Positions 18,275 to 27,632 of a stretch of DNA of 64,000 nucleotides are shown in pieces. Below the pieces are notes generated by a model. That model worked only from the letters and a program-made list of their open reading frames with translations. It was not told the DNA's origin and made no database searches. The stretch spans positions 930,001-994,000 of the forward strand of contig NZ_CP036175.1 of the NCBI RefSeq assembly GCF_003261575.2. The letters are read 5' to 3'. Position numbers and translations under genes: made by a program. This DNA is from Klebsiella huaxiensis. Lineage in GTDB: Bacteria; Pseudomonadota; Gammaproteobacteria; Enterobacterales; Enterobacteriaceae. The stretch's first letter is position 1, and each line of letters begins with the position of its first letter.

Positions 18275-19168
18275 TTAATCTTGCCTTAACACTTTGTGGC
18301 CGTAAGCGATCAGCGCATCGGTGACCCGGCGCATCATGCGGCTTTCTGGCGCGAAACGGTGCCAGTAGAGCATCCGGCGCTGGAACAGGCCAGGGGTGAG
18401 GTTAATAAGCTCGCCGCTGTTCAGCTCTTTCTCAATCTGCAAGTGCGGGATCATACAGCAGGTTGTCCCCTGACGGGCCAGTTGCACAAAGGCCTCAGAG
18501 GAGTTAACGATATGGCAGGGTACGCTACCAGGTGGTAAGTCGAAGTTCTGTTGCAAAAAGGCCTGATGCATATCATCAAGATGATCGAATGCGACTACCG
18601 GGGCTTTGAGCAGCGCCGAGCGGGTCACGCCGTTAGGGAAATAGCGTTGTGCAAATTCTTTGGAGGCGACGAACAGGTAGTCCAGAGCCCCGAGTTGATC
18701 GACCAGACAGCTTGGCAGCGCCTGCGGCTGGATACTGACCGCACCAACCACTTCGCCACGGCGCAGGCGTTCCTGAGTCCGGGTTTCATCTTCGACCTGC
18801 AGATTCAGACGAATAGGCGAGTCGGAAAGTACGCTGGAAAGCGCGGGCAGCAGCCAGGTCGCCAGGCTGTCGGCGTTGACCGCCAATGACAGCAGCAGCG
18901 GCGTAGCACCGGTCTGCTCATCGCCCAACCACTCTTCTTCCAGCAGCTCAACCTGGCGCAGCAGGGCCAATAGCTTTTGCCCTTGTTCGGTCGGACGCGG
19001 CGGGACGGTACGCACCAGCAGAGGCTGCCCAAACATATTTTCCAGCTGTTTGATACGCTGGGAGACGGCGGACTGTGTAATACAAAGCTTCTGAGCGGCG
19101 CGCTCAAACCCTCGTTCCCTGATTACCGCGTCCAGCGCTTGTAGTGTTCTGTAGTCCGGTCGTTTCAT
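18275..19168 (-). CDS. argP: LysR-family regulator ArgP (IciA)
   Basis: This 297-residue LysR-type regulator senses arginine and lysine. In E. coli it activates argO and affects lysine and nitrogen genes; it was first described as the oriC-binding inhibitor IciA. The helix-turn-helix covers residues 4-60 (FERAAQKLCITQSAVSQRIKQL), followed by the effector domain. It is transcribed divergently from rpiA across about 170 bases. Its target argO lies 7.5 kb away in the same window. Confidence 0.96.
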   Translation of the reverse strand: MKRPDYRTLQALDAVIRERGFERAAQKLCITQSAVSQRIKQLENMFGQPLLVRTVPPRPTEQGQKLLALLRQVELLEEEWLGDEQTGATPLLLSLAVNADSLATWLLPALSSVLSDSPIRLNLQVEDETRTQERLRRGEVVGAVSIQPQALPSCLVDQLGALDYLFVASKEFAQRYFPNGVTRSALLKAPVVAFDHLDDMHQAFLQQNFDLPPGSVPCHIVNSSEAFVQLARQGTTCCMIPHLQIEKELNSGELINLTPGLFQRRMLYWHRFAPESRMMRRVTDALIAYGHKVLRQD

Positions 19169-19336
19169 TGATCTGGCGTACCCCTAGTACTTTTCGTTAA
19201 CTTGCACTATGACATAAATTTGTTTTTGATGAAGACGAAAAATGATCTACTCAGTTGTGTGATCCCCGTCGCAGGGACAATGGCACCTTTGATGTTCTAT
19301 AATGCGCCACAGGAATTCACATCTCGGACCATAATC

Positions 19337-19996
19337 ATGACGCAAGATGAACTGAAAAAAGCGGTAGGCTGGGCGGCATTGCAGTATGTACAACCTGGCA
19401 CCATTGTTGGAGTCGGCACTGGCTCCACGGCGGCGCATTTTATTGATGCGCTGGGCACCATGAAAGGGCAGATTGAAGGCGCGGTTTCCAGCTCTGATGC
19501 TTCGACTGAAAAACTGAAAGGCCTCGGCATTCATGTGTTTGATCTCAACGAAGTGGATAGTCTTGGCGTTTACGTTGACGGTGCTGATGAAATCAACGGC
19601 CATATGCAGATGATCAAAGGTGGTGGCGCAGCGCTGACGCGTGAGAAGATTATCGCCTCGGTCGCGGATAAGTTTATTTGTATCGCTGATGCGTCTAAAC
19701 AGGTCGATATTTTGGGCAAATTCCCGCTGCCGGTTGAAGTGATTCCGATGGCGCGTAGTGCCGTCGCGCGTGAACTGGTTAAGCTTGGTGGTCGTCCGGA
19801 ATATCGTCAGGGCGTGGTGACTGATAACGGCAACGTGATCCTCGATGTATTTGGCCTGGAGATTCTGGATGCTATTGCGCTGGAAAATGCGATTAACGGC
19901 ATTCCAGGCGTCGTTACCGTTGGTTTGTTCGCCAATCGTGGCGCTGACGTGGCGTTGATCGGAACCGCCGATGGTGTAAAAACTATCACTAAATAG
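19337..19996 (+). CDS. rpiA: Ribose-5-phosphate isomerase A
   Basis: This 219-residue constitutive isomerase of the non-oxidative pentose phosphate pathway interconverts ribose 5-phosphate and ribulose 5-phosphate. Family motifs are VGVGTGSTAAHF near residue 25, the catalytic region DGADEI near 81 and KGGGAALTREKI near 94. The ATG at 19337 gives the E. coli length; the open frame extends about 45 codons further upstream without family resemblance. Confidence 0.97.
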   Translation: MTQDELKKAVGWAALQYVQPGTIVGVGTGSTAAHFIDALGTMKGQIEGAVSSSDASTEKLKGLGIHVFDLNEVDSLGVYVDGADEINGHMQMIKGGGAALTREKIIASVADKFICIADASKQVDILGKFPLPVEVIPMARSAVARELVKLGGRPEYRQGVVTDNGNVILDVFGLEILDAIALENAINGIPGVVTVGLFANRGADVALIGTADGVKTITK

Positions 19997-20265
19997 TCTG
20001 ATCAGGGGGAGTGAATGGCTCCCTCGTAAATATTTTTTTGTCAGGACGATTTTGGTGACTTCTGTCACATTTATGCGGCTGGTGTCATTAACAATCTACC
20101 TTTCTTTTACTTTCTGGTGTTTTGTCCTGTCATTTCCCTCTGTGTGATATTTCTTCAGGTCGTCGACGCAAACGTTCATATTGCCGCAATAGTTTTTTTT
20201 GATATGTTGCTGAGAAGAACTTTCGTTCCGCACGACATCAGATAAGACAAAAACAGGACGGGGAA

Positions 20266-21498
20266 ATGGCTAAGGTATCACTGGAAAAAGACAAGATTAA
20301 ATTTCTACTGGTTGAAGGTGTGCATCAAAAAGCGGTGGATAACCTCCGCGCAGCAGGCTACACCAACATCGAATTTCACAAAGGCGCGCTGGACAGCGAA
20401 GAGCTGAAAGCGTCGATCCGTGATGCCCATTTTATCGGCCTGCGTTCCCGTACTCACCTGACTGAAGAGATCTTCGCGGCGGCGGAAAAGCTGGTTGCGG
20501 TCGGTTGTTTCTGTATCGGTACCAATCAGGTTGATTTGAATGCGGCGGCAAAACGCGGTATTCCGGTGTTTAACGCGCCGTTCTCAAATACCCGCTCTGT
20601 TGCTGAACTGGTGATCGGCGAACTGCTGCTGATGCTGCGTGGCGTACCGGCGGCAAACGCCAAAGCGCACCGCGGTGTCTGGAACAAGTTGGCTGTCGGC
20701 AGCTTTGAAGCGCGCGGCAAAAAACTGGGTATTATCGGCTATGGCCATATCGGTACCCAGTTGGGTATTCTGGCAGAATCGCTGGGAATGCACGTTTATT
20801 TCTATGATATTGAAAGCAAACTGCCATTAGGTAATGCCACGCAGGTTCAGCATCTCTCTGATCTGTTGAATATGAGCGATGTGGTGAGCCTGCACGTGCC
20901 GGAAAACGCCTCCACCAAGAACATGATTGGCGCAGAAGAACTGGCGCTGATGAAACCAGGTGCGCTGCTGATTAACGCCTCTCGCGGTACTGTAGTTGAT
21001 ATCCCGGCGCTGTGTGATGTGCTGGCGAGCAAACACCTGGCGGGCGCAGCGATTGACGTATTCCCGACGGAACCGGCGACCAACACCGACCCGTTCAATT
21101 CGCCGCTGTGCGAATTCGACAACGTGATCCTGACTCCGCACATTGGCGGATCAACCCAGGAAGCACAGGAAAATATCGGTCTGGAAGTCGCTGGCAAGCT
21201 GGCGAAGTACTCCGATAACGGTTCAACGCTTTCTGCGGTTAACTTCCCGGAAGTGTCGCTGCCGCTGCACGGCGGTCGCCGTCTGCTGCACATCCATGAA
21301 AACCGTCCGGGCGTACTGACTGCTCTCAACCAGATTTTTGCCGCTCAGAGCATTAACATTGCGGCTCAGTATCTGCAAACCACCCCGCAGATGGGCTATG
21401 TGGTTATTGATATTGAAGCGGAAGAAGATGTCGCGCAGCAGGCGCTGCAGGCAATGAAAGCTATCCCGGGTACGATTCGCGCACGTCTGTTGTTCTAA
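20266..21498 (+). CDS. serA: D-3-phosphoglycerate dehydrogenase
   Basis: This 410-residue enzyme catalyses the first step of serine biosynthesis, oxidising 3-phosphoglycerate with NAD+. The nucleotide-binding fold is marked by GIIGYGHIGTQLG near residue 157, and the catalytic His lies in LTPHIGGSTQEAQ near 290. The C-terminal ACT domain, from about 338, is where serine binds for feedback inhibition. The roughly 270 bases upstream of serA hold its promoter region; in E. coli this is controlled by Lrp and CRP. I could not fix the sites here. Confidence 0.98.
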   Translation: MAKVSLEKDKIKFLLVEGVHQKAVDNLRAAGYTNIEFHKGALDSEELKASIRDAHFIGLRSRTHLTEEIFAAAEKLVAVGCFCIGTNQVDLNAAAKRGIPVFNAPFSNTRSVAELVIGELLLMLRGVPAANAKAHRGVWNKLAVGSFEARGKKLGIIGYGHIGTQLGILAESLGMHVYFYDIESKLPLGNATQVQHLSDLLNMSDVVSLHVPENASTKNMIGAEELALMKPGALLINASRGTVVDIPALCDVLASKHLAGAAIDVFPTEPATNTDPFNSPLCEFDNVILTPHIGGSTQEAQENIGLEVAGKLAKYSDNGSTLSAVNFPEVSLPLHGGRRLLHIHENRPGVLTALNQIFAAQSINIAAQYLQTTPQMGYVVIDIEAEEDVAQQALQAMKAIPGTIRARLLF

Positions 21499-21512
21499 TC
21501 ATTTTTGTCAGT

Positions 21513-21538
21513 GGGCAGGTTGTTGACCTGCCCTTTTT
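21513..21538 (+). terminator. Terminator after serA
   Basis: An 8-base-pair stem GGGCAGGT/ACCTGCCC with a TGTTG loop is followed by five T residues, 15 bases past the serA stop. Confidence 0.92.
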
Positions 21539-21686
21539 CCTTTCCGAACCCCTCATTTCTGAAATTTCCCGCGTTCATACAAACTCTTTGCGAGGCTTGC
21601 CGCAAACGGTGATTAAAGCCGATAGATGCCGTTGTGCCTGAAAGAAAGGGAATTACGATAAGGGCGCAGCATGAGGCTGAAACGGG

Positions 21687-21831
21687 AAAGCCCCTACCGA
21701 AGCAGGGGCTCTAAAAGGAAAGGGACGATGATGAGACTATTCATCATGTTGCTTATCCTGTTAATCATCGCCTACCCAGCATATTAACAGAGAGGAAGCA
21801 GGAGGGAGGTTCGCCTCCCTCACCCTTTACC
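21687..21831 (-). ncRNA. sibC: Sib-family antisense RNA (type I antitoxin)
   Basis: An RNA of about 145 bases is inferred on the minus strand, covering the whole ibs coding region and its ribosome site. Its 5' end resembles E. coli Sib RNAs, beginning GTAAAGGGTGAGGGAGG followed by a short GGGAGGcgaaCCTCCC hairpin. Its 3' end is an intrinsic terminator hairpin (AGCCCCTGC/GCAGGGGCT type, 21689-21710). Sib RNAs pair with ibs mRNA and block synthesis of the toxic peptide. The location between serA and fau matches E. coli sibC. The exact ends are estimated. Confidence 0.8.
21728..21787 (+). CDS. ibsC: Ibs-family toxic membrane peptide
   Basis: This is a 19-residue peptide, MMRLFIMLLILLIIAYPAY, hydrophobic throughout except one arginine. 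It is the same length and pattern as the E. coli Ibs toxins (MMK/R start, hydrophobic core, P-x-Y end). The tandem ATG ATG and the ribosome site AAGGAAAGGG just before it are also typical. Overexpressed Ibs peptides depolarise the inner membrane. The opposite strand encodes the Sib antitoxin. Too short for most gene finders. Confidence 0.82.
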   Translation: MMRLFIMLLILLIIAYPAY

Positions 21832-21877
21832 TGAGAATTTAGGTTAAAAAAAAAGCAATGTCAATGGGGCCGACGCT

Positions 21878-22474
21878 CTACCACACCCAGGTTTTTGCTG
21901 GCGTAACCACTGCGGGCAGCGGGATATCCCACGGCTCCGCTGGTAACGCTTCGACCTGCTGGCAGTCGTGGGCGTAGCCGACCGGCTGTAGATGATACTG
22001 CCGCCAGTTTTGCAGCGTCCGATCATAAAATCCACCGCCCATACCCAGTCGCTGTCCGACGGCATCAAACGCCACCAGCGGCGTAATCAGAACATCCAGT
22101 TGGCTAAGGGGGAGGACGTCGCGCACATCAAGCTTTGGCTCGCGGATTTTCAAGCGATTCACTACCAGGTTGCTGCTCGGATGGTAGTGCAGAAACAGAA
22201 GATTACCCGGGCTGAAAGGGTGGAGCACCGGAAGATAAACTCGCTTACCCGCCCGCCACAGCTGATCAATCAGCGGTTGTGTATCCAGTTCTCCATCAAA
22301 TGAGAGAAACACTGCCACGGTATGCGCCAGTAAAACCGGTGGATAGGCCATCATTCGGTCCGCGGCCTGAAGCGCAAACTGCGTTTGCTGCTCTGGCGTT
22401 AATGCACGTCGGCGCAGGCGAGTCTGCTGGCGAATTTGTTGTCGGCTTAGTGGGATATCTGAAATTTGAGTCAT
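21878..22474 (-). CDS. fau: 5-formyltetrahydrofolate cyclo-ligase
   Basis: This 198-residue protein (ygfA) converts 5-formyl-THF to 5,10-methenyl-THF with ATP, recycling a folate by-product. The C-terminal nucleotide-binding segment GQRLGMGGGFYDRTL near 152-166 is the family hallmark. The start at 22474 is chosen over an internal one because the N-terminal SRQQIRQQTRLRRRALTPE forms the family's first helix. It lies downstream of ssrS on the same strand, and E. coli cotranscribes ssrS-fau. Confidence 0.92.
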   Translation of the reverse strand: MTQISDIPLSRQQIRQQTRLRRRALTPEQQTQFALQAADRMMAYPPVLLAHTVAVFLSFDGELDTQPLIDQLWRAGKRVYLPVLHPFSPGNLLFLHYHPSSNLVVNRLKIREPKLDVRDVLPLSQLDVLITPLVAFDAVGQRLGMGGGFYDRTLQNWRQYHLQPVGYAHDCQQVEALPAEPWDIPLPAVVTPAKTWVW

Positions 22475-22586
22475 ACCGGGCTGCCTGAAAAGCGTTACGA
22501 GAGCAAAGGAGACGAACGAAGCAAGTGTAATACACCAGGTGGCAAAAGCCGAAAATGAAACAGGGGGAATGGAACGATAAAGAAGG

Positions 22587-22769
22587 GAATCTCCGAGATG
22601 CCGCCGCAGGCTGTAACCCTTGAACCCTTGGTTCAAGGTGAATGTGTCGTCACAGTCTTAAGGCTTCTCGGACGAACCGAGCATGCTCACCAACCGTGGA
22701 GCGCCACATTCTTGTGGTATGAAATATCGGCTCAGGGGACTGGCCCGCTTGCAAACATCTCAGAGAAAT
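22587..22769 (-). ncRNA. ssrS: 6S RNA
   Basis: This 183-base RNA regulates sigma-70 RNA polymerase by mimicking an open promoter. The 5' end ATTTCTCTGAGATGTT and the 3' end CATCTCGGAGATTC pair as the closing stem, and the internal segments around the central bubble match E. coli 6S RNA closely. It lies immediately upstream of fau and downstream of zapA, as in E. coli. Confidence 0.96.
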
Positions 22770-22810
22770 TTTGTTCTTGCGATTACTCTAACACAGTTAA
22801 ATGCAAAGTG

Positions 22811-23140
22811 TTATTCAAACTTCTGCCCGGGTCTTTCGCTTATGCGACCTTGCTCAAGCAACGCTTGTTCTATGGTCTGCTGAAGCATCCGAATACGCTG
22901 TTCCATGCTGGCGGCGTAGTCACGGGTTTTCGCTTTTTCCTGAGCCAATTCGTAGCTGATGTTCAACGCGGCGATGAAAACCAACTGCTCAGTATTTGTG
23001 ACTCTAGTGCGTTCTTTTAAATCTTGCAACCGCTGATTCAGGTCGTCAGCTGCCTGGTTTAAGGCATCCCTTTGTTCAGGCGGGCAATTCACTCGTAGTG
23101 AACGGCCAAAAATTTGGAGATCTACGGGTTGTGCAGACAT
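22811..23140 (-). CDS. zapA: Cell division protein ZapA
   Basis: This 109-residue protein binds and bundles FtsZ polymers at the division ring. The N-terminal globular part (VDLQIFGRSLRVNCP) is followed by a long coiled coil from about residue 50 (ELAQEKAKTRDYAASMEQRI) that mediates dimer and tetramer formation. The ATG at 23140 gives exactly the E. coli length; the frame stays open upstream without homology. It is divergent from ygfB. Confidence 0.97.
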   Translation of the reverse strand: MSAQPVDLQIFGRSLRVNCPPEQRDALNQAADDLNQRLQDLKERTRVTNTEQLVFIAALNISYELAQEKAKTRDYAASMEQRIRMLQQTIEQALLEQGRISERPGQKFE

Positions 23141-23303
23141 GCCACCTTCCTGCTGATTGACTGCGCTGCCTTCACGCCCTGCCCGGGTCTGCGAAGGGGC
23201 GACACTATAGCTACCCTGGAATGAAGATACAAGCCCCATTCTGGTTCACCAGGGTCCAAAGTGGTAGCATATCATGAATTCCTCCCAACGATGACGAATG
23301 CGC

Positions 23304-23882
23304 ATGTCTATACAGAACGAAATGCCTGGTTACAACGACGTAGACCAGTTACTGAACCAACAAGGGGTGGGATTAACCCCTGCCGAAATGCACGGTTTGA
23401 TCAGCGGGATCCTGTGCGGTGGCAATAAAGACAGCAGCTGGCAGCCGTTGGTACATGACCTGACCAACGAAGGTCTTGCTTTTGGTCATGAGCTGGCACA
23501 GGCGCTGCGTAGCATGCATTCCGCCACCAGCGATGCGCTGGAAGATGACGGCTTTCTGTTCCAGCTCTATTTGCCGGATGGCGACGCGGTGAGCGTTTTC
23601 GATCGCGCCGATGCGCTGGCGGGTTGGGTGAATCATTTTCTGCTCGGGTTGGGCGTGACGCAGCCTAAGTTAGATAAGGTCAAAGATGAAACCGGCGAAG
23701 CCATCGACGATCTGCGCAACATTGCCCAGTTAGGCTACGACGAGGATGAAGACCAGGAAGAGCTGGAAATGTCCCTCGAAGAGATTATCGAGTACGTACG
23801 CGTTGCCGCGCTTTTGTGCCACGATACCTTCTCTTCTCAAAAGCCTACTGCGCCGGAAGTTCAAAAGCCGACATTACACTAA
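23304..23882 (+). CDS. ygfB: UPF0149 family protein YgfB
   Basis: This 192-residue acidic, helical protein belongs to the UPF0149/YgfB family. The start MSIQNEMPGYN and the highly acidic YDEDEDQEELEMSLEEI stretch near residues 150-166 are as in E. coli. No enzymatic motif is visible. A hairpin with arms AGAGCCT/AGGCTCT (23882-23903) overlaps its stop and separates it from pepP, to which it is probably partly coupled. Its function in enterobacteria is unknown. Confidence 0.93.
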   Translation: MSIQNEMPGYNDVDQLLNQQGVGLTPAEMHGLISGILCGGNKDSSWQPLVHDLTNEGLAFGHELAQALRSMHSATSDALEDDGFLFQLYLPDGDAVSVFDRADALAGWVNHFLLGLGVTQPKLDKVKDETGEAIDDLRNIAQLGYDEDEDQEELEMSLEEIIEYVRVAALLCHDTFSSQKPTAPEVQKPTLH

Positions 23883-23933
23883 GAGCCTGCTGGGATAGGC
23901 TCTAATTATTGATTAAATCGTTCAGGGGGCGTC

Positions 23934-25250
23934 ATGACTCAGCAGGAATTTCTCTCTCGTCGCCAGGCTCTGCTGGCACAGATGCAGCCAGGCAGCGCAG
24001 CGCTAATTTTCGCTGCACCGGAAGCGGTACGCAGCGCAGATTCGGAATATCCCTACCGGCAAAGCAGCGACTTTTGGTACTTCACCGGCTTTAACGAGCC
24101 AGAATCGCTCCTTATCTTGATTAAAAGCGACGAAACGCATAATCACAGCGTACTGTTTAACCGCGTCCGCGATCTGACGGCGGAAATTTGGTTTGGTCGT
24201 CGTCTTGGTCAGGACGCTGCGCCGGAAAAACTCGGTGTCGATCGCGCCCTGGCATTTAGTGAAATCAATCAGCAGCTATTCCAGATACTTAACGGCCTCG
24301 ATGCTATTTATTTTGCACAGGGTGAATACGCTTACGCAGACGAAATCGTGTTCAACGCGCTGGAAAAACTGCGCAAAGGCGTGCGCCAGAATCTGCAAGC
24401 ACCGAACTCGGTGATTGACTGGCGGCCGATGGTGCATGAAATGCGCCTGTTTAAGTCGGCGGAAGAACTTGAGGTAATGCGTCGCGCTGGTGAAATTTCC
24501 GCGCTGGCCCATACCCGCGCCATGGAAAAATGTCGCCCGGGCATGTTTGAGTATCACCTTGAAGGCGAAATCCTTCACGAATTCAACCGCCACGGCGCGC
24601 GCTTCCCTTCCTACAACACCATCGTTGGTGGCGGCGAAAATGGCTGCATCCTGCACTACACTGAAAACGAATGTGAACTGCGCGACGGCGATCTGGTACT
24701 GATCGACGCAGGTTGTGAATATCGCGGCTACGCGGGCGACATCACCCGAACTTTCCCGGTTAACGGCAAGTTCAGCCCGGCGCAGCGCGAGATTTACGAT
24801 ATCGTCCTCGAATCGCTGGAAACCTCGCTGAAGCTCTATCGTCCCGGCACCTCAATTCACGAGGTTAGCCAGCAGGTCGTGCGGATTATGATTACCGGCC
24901 TGGTGCGTCTGGGGATCCTCAAAGGAGATATCGACGAGCTGATTGCCAACAACGCCCATCGTCCTTTCTTTATGCATGGTCTGAGCCACTGGCTTGGTCT
25001 CGACGTGCATGATGTCGGCAACTATGACGTAGACCGTTCGCGCATCCTCGAACCGGGGATGGTGCTGACCATCGAACCGGGACTCTATATTGCGATGGAT
25101 GCCGATGTTCCGGCTCAGTATCGCGGTATCGGCATTCGCATCGAAGATGACATTGTTATCACCGAAGACGGCAATGAAAATCTCACCGCAGGCGTCGTGA
25201 AAAAAGCCGATGATATTGAGGCGCTGATGGCGGCGGCGCGCGAGCTATGA
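23934..25250 (+). CDS. pepP: Xaa-Pro aminopeptidase P
   Basis: This 438-residue manganese metallopeptidase releases the N-terminal residue before proline. The pita-bread catalytic domain occupies the C-terminal half. The five metal ligands are recognisable in LIDAGCEYRGYAGDITR (two Asp), SHWLGLDVHD (His), TIEPGLY (Glu) and GIRIEDD (Glu). It is the first gene of pepP-ubiH-ubiI and overlaps ubiH by four bases. Confidence 0.97.
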   Translation: MTQQEFLSRRQALLAQMQPGSAALIFAAPEAVRSADSEYPYRQSSDFWYFTGFNEPESLLILIKSDETHNHSVLFNRVRDLTAEIWFGRRLGQDAAPEKLGVDRALAFSEINQQLFQILNGLDAIYFAQGEYAYADEIVFNALEKLRKGVRQNLQAPNSVIDWRPMVHEMRLFKSAEELEVMRRAGEISALAHTRAMEKCRPGMFEYHLEGEILHEFNRHGARFPSYNTIVGGGENGCILHYTENECELRDGDLVLIDAGCEYRGYAGDITRTFPVNGKFSPAQREIYDIVLESLETSLKLYRPGTSIHEVSQQVVRIMITGLVRLGILKGDIDELIANNAHRPFFMHGLSHWLGLDVHDVGNYDVDRSRILEPGMVLTIEPGLYIAMDADVPAQYRGIGIRIEDDIVITEDGNENLTAGVVKKADDIEALMAAAREL

Positions 25251-26419
25251 GCGTGCTGATCGTTGGCGGCGGAATGACCGGCGCGACTCTGGCGTTAGCC
25301 ATTTCTCGCTTCACCAGCGGCACGTTGCCGGTGCATCTGGTGGAAGCGACAGCGCCGGAATCCGCGCAGCACCCTGGCTTTGATGCCCGTGCTATCGCCC
25401 TGGCCGCCGGCACCTGCCAACAGCTGGCTCGGGTGGGTATCTGGCAAGAGATTGCCGACTGCGCTACGTCTATTCAGCGTGTCCACGTCAGCGATCGCGG
25501 TCATGCGGGCTTTGTGACGCTCGATGCTCAGGAGTATGGCCTGGCGGCATTAGGTCAAGTGGTTGAGCTGCACGATGTGGGCCAGCGCTTGTTTGCGCAA
25601 CTGCGCAAAGCGCCGGGCATTACGTTGCACTGCCCGGCAAAAGTGGAAGACGTCAGCCGCAGCGAGGAGGGCGTAAGCCTCACCCTGGACAGCGGCGAGG
25701 TTCTCCACGGTAAACTGCTGGTGGCGGCAGACGGCTCTCGCTCCACTCTGGGGGCTCGTTGTGGCATCAGCTGGCAGCAGCAACCCTATGAACAGTTGGC
25801 AATTATTGCCAACGTTAGTACTGCCCTGCCTCACAACGGCCGCGCCTTCGAACGCTTTACCCAATACGGCCCGCTGGCGATGCTGCCGATGTCGCAGGGG
25901 CGCTGCTCGCTGGTGTGGTGTCATCCGCAGTCGCGGCAAGAAGAGGTGCTGAGCTGGTCTGACGAACGTTTTTGCCATGAGCTTCAGCAAGCGTTTGGCT
26001 GGCGACTCGGCCAAATTACCCATGCCGGAAAGCGCAGCGTTTATCCGCTATCGCTGACTTCGGCCACCCGCACGGTTGCGCATCGTCTGGCGCTGGTCGG
26101 CAATGCGGCACAAACGTTACATCCTATTGCCGGACAGGGTTTTAATCTTGGTCTGCGCGATGTGATGAGCCTGGCGGAAATGCTGGCGCAGGCCGCTGGT
26201 CAGGACCCGGGTGATTATTCACTTCTGAGCCGCTATCAGGCGCGGCGTGCCGATGACAAAGCTGCCACCATTGGTGTGACTGACGGGCTGGTGCATCTGT
26301 TCGCCAATCGCTGGGTGCCGCTGGTCGCGGGGCGCAACCTGGGCCTGATGGCGATGGAATTATTTACCCCGGCGCGAGATGCGCTGGCGCAGCGTACCCT
26401 CGGTTGGGTCCCCCGTTAA
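25247..26419 (+). CDS. ubiH: 2-octaprenyl-6-methoxyphenol hydroxylase
   Basis: This 390-residue FAD monooxygenase hydroxylates C1 of the ubiquinone ring. The FAD-binding dinucleotide motif VGGGMTGATLA is at residues 5-15, the internal DG motif is in VAADGSRSTLG, and the second FAD motif is in LVGNAAQTLHPIAGQGFNLG. The ATG overlaps the pepP stop (ATGA), so translation is coupled. It works with ubiI, its downstream paralogue. Confidence 0.96.
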   Translation: MSVLIVGGGMTGATLALAISRFTSGTLPVHLVEATAPESAQHPGFDARAIALAAGTCQQLARVGIWQEIADCATSIQRVHVSDRGHAGFVTLDAQEYGLAALGQVVELHDVGQRLFAQLRKAPGITLHCPAKVEDVSRSEEGVSLTLDSGEVLHGKLLVAADGSRSTLGARCGISWQQQPYEQLAIIANVSTALPHNGRAFERFTQYGPLAMLPMSQGRCSLVWCHPQSRQEEVLSWSDERFCHELQQAFGWRLGQITHAGKRSVYPLSLTSATRTVAHRLALVGNAAQTLHPIAGQGFNLGLRDVMSLAEMLAQAAGQDPGDYSLLSRYQARRADDKAATIGVTDGLVHLFANRWVPLVAGRNLGLMAMELFTPARDALAQRTLGWVPR

Positions 26420-26429
26420 GGAGTTAAAC

Positions 26430-27632
26430 GTGCAAAGTGTTGATGTCGCCATTGTTGGCGGTGGGATGGTCGGCCTGGCGGTTGCCTGCGGTTTGCAGGG
26501 GAGCGGGCTGCGCGTGGCGGTGCTGGAACAGGCAACTCCTCAGCCGCTGGGTATGGATGCGCCACCGGCGTTGCGGGTATCGGCGATTAACGCCGCCAGC
26601 GAGAAGCTGCTGAGCAAACTGGATGTCTGGCAGGATATTATCGCCCAGCGCGCCAGCCGCTACCACGGTATGGAAGTGTGGGACAAAGACAGTTTTGGCC
26701 ATATCAGCTTTGATGACCAGAGCATGGGGTTCAGCCACCTCGGTCATATTATCGAAAACGCCGTGGTGCACCATGCCCTGTGGCAGAAAGCTCAGCGCTG
26801 TTCCGATGTCACTCTGTTGGCCCCGGCCCAACTGCAGCAGGTCGCATGGGGCGAGAATGAGGCTTTTCTGAGCCTGCAGGACGGCAGTATGTTAACCGCC
26901 CGGCTGGTGGTTGGCGCTGACGGTGCCAATTCATGGTTGCGCAACAAAGCCGATATTCCTTTGACTTACTGGGATTATCATCATCATGCGTTGGTTGCCA
27001 CTATTCGTACCGCAGAGCCGCATGAAGCGATTGCGCGTCAGGCGTTCCACGGCGAAGGGATTCTGGCGTTCTTGCCGCTGAGCGATCCGCATCTCTGCTC
27101 TATTGTCTGGTCGCTGTCTCCTGAAGACGCGAAGCGGATGCAGCAGGCGGACGAAGCCGCTTTCAACCAGGCGTTGAATATTGCTTTCGATAACCGCCTT
27201 GGCTTGTGCTCGGTGGAAAGCGAACGTCAGGTTTTCCCGCTGACGGGCCGCTATGCGCGTCAGTTCGCCGCCCATCGTCTGGCGCTGGTTGGCGATGCTG
27301 CTCACACCATTCATCCGTTGGCGGGGCAGGGCGTCAATCTTGGCTTTATGGATGCCGCCGAGCTGATTGATGAGCTCAAACGCCTGCATGCGCAGGGAAA
27401 AGATATTGGTCAGCATTTGTATCTGCGTCGCTATGAGCGCAGCCGCAAGCATAGCGCCGCATTGATGCTGGCAGGAATGCAGGGTTTTCGCGAGATGTTC
27501 TCCGGCAGCAATCCGGCGAAGAAGCTGCTACGCGATATCGGCCTTAAGCTGGCAGACACGCTGCCCGGTGTGAAGCCGCAGCTTATCCGTCAGGCAATGG
27601 GACTAAACGACCTTCCTGCCTGGTTACGTTAA
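26430..27632 (+). CDS. ubiI: 2-octaprenylphenol 5-hydroxylase (UbiI)
   Basis: This 400-residue FAD monooxygenase (formerly visC) carries out the C5 hydroxylation in ubiquinone synthesis. The FAD motif VGGGMVGLAVACGL begins at residue 9, and GDAAHTIHPLAGQGVNLG marks the C-terminal FAD contact. The start is the GTG at 26430, preceded by AAGGAGTT. The frame also continues upstream inside ubiH, but the GTG gives the E. coli length. It is paralogous to ubiH. Confidence 0.95.
   Translation: MQSVDVAIVGGGMVGLAVACGLQGSGLRVAVLEQATPQPLGMDAPPALRVSAINAASEKLLSKLDVWQDIIAQRASRYHGMEVWDKDSFGHISFDDQSMGFSHLGHIIENAVVHHALWQKAQRCSDVTLLAPAQLQQVAWGENEAFLSLQDGSMLTARLVVGADGANSWLRNKADIPLTYWDYHHHALVATIRTAEPHEAIARQAFHGEGILAFLPLSDPHLCSIVWSLSPEDAKRMQQADEAAFNQALNIAFDNRLGLCSVESERQVFPLTGRYARQFAAHRLALVGDAAHTIHPLAGQGVNLGFMDAAELIDELKRLHAQGKDIGQHLYLRRYERSRKHSAALMLAGMQGFREMFSGSNPAKKLLRDIGLKLADTLPGVKPQLIRQAMGLNDLPAWLR

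Noticed and set aside
22598..23020. Plus-strand open frame across the 6S RNA and zapA
   Set aside because: It overlaps two well-supported features on the opposite strand and has no homology.
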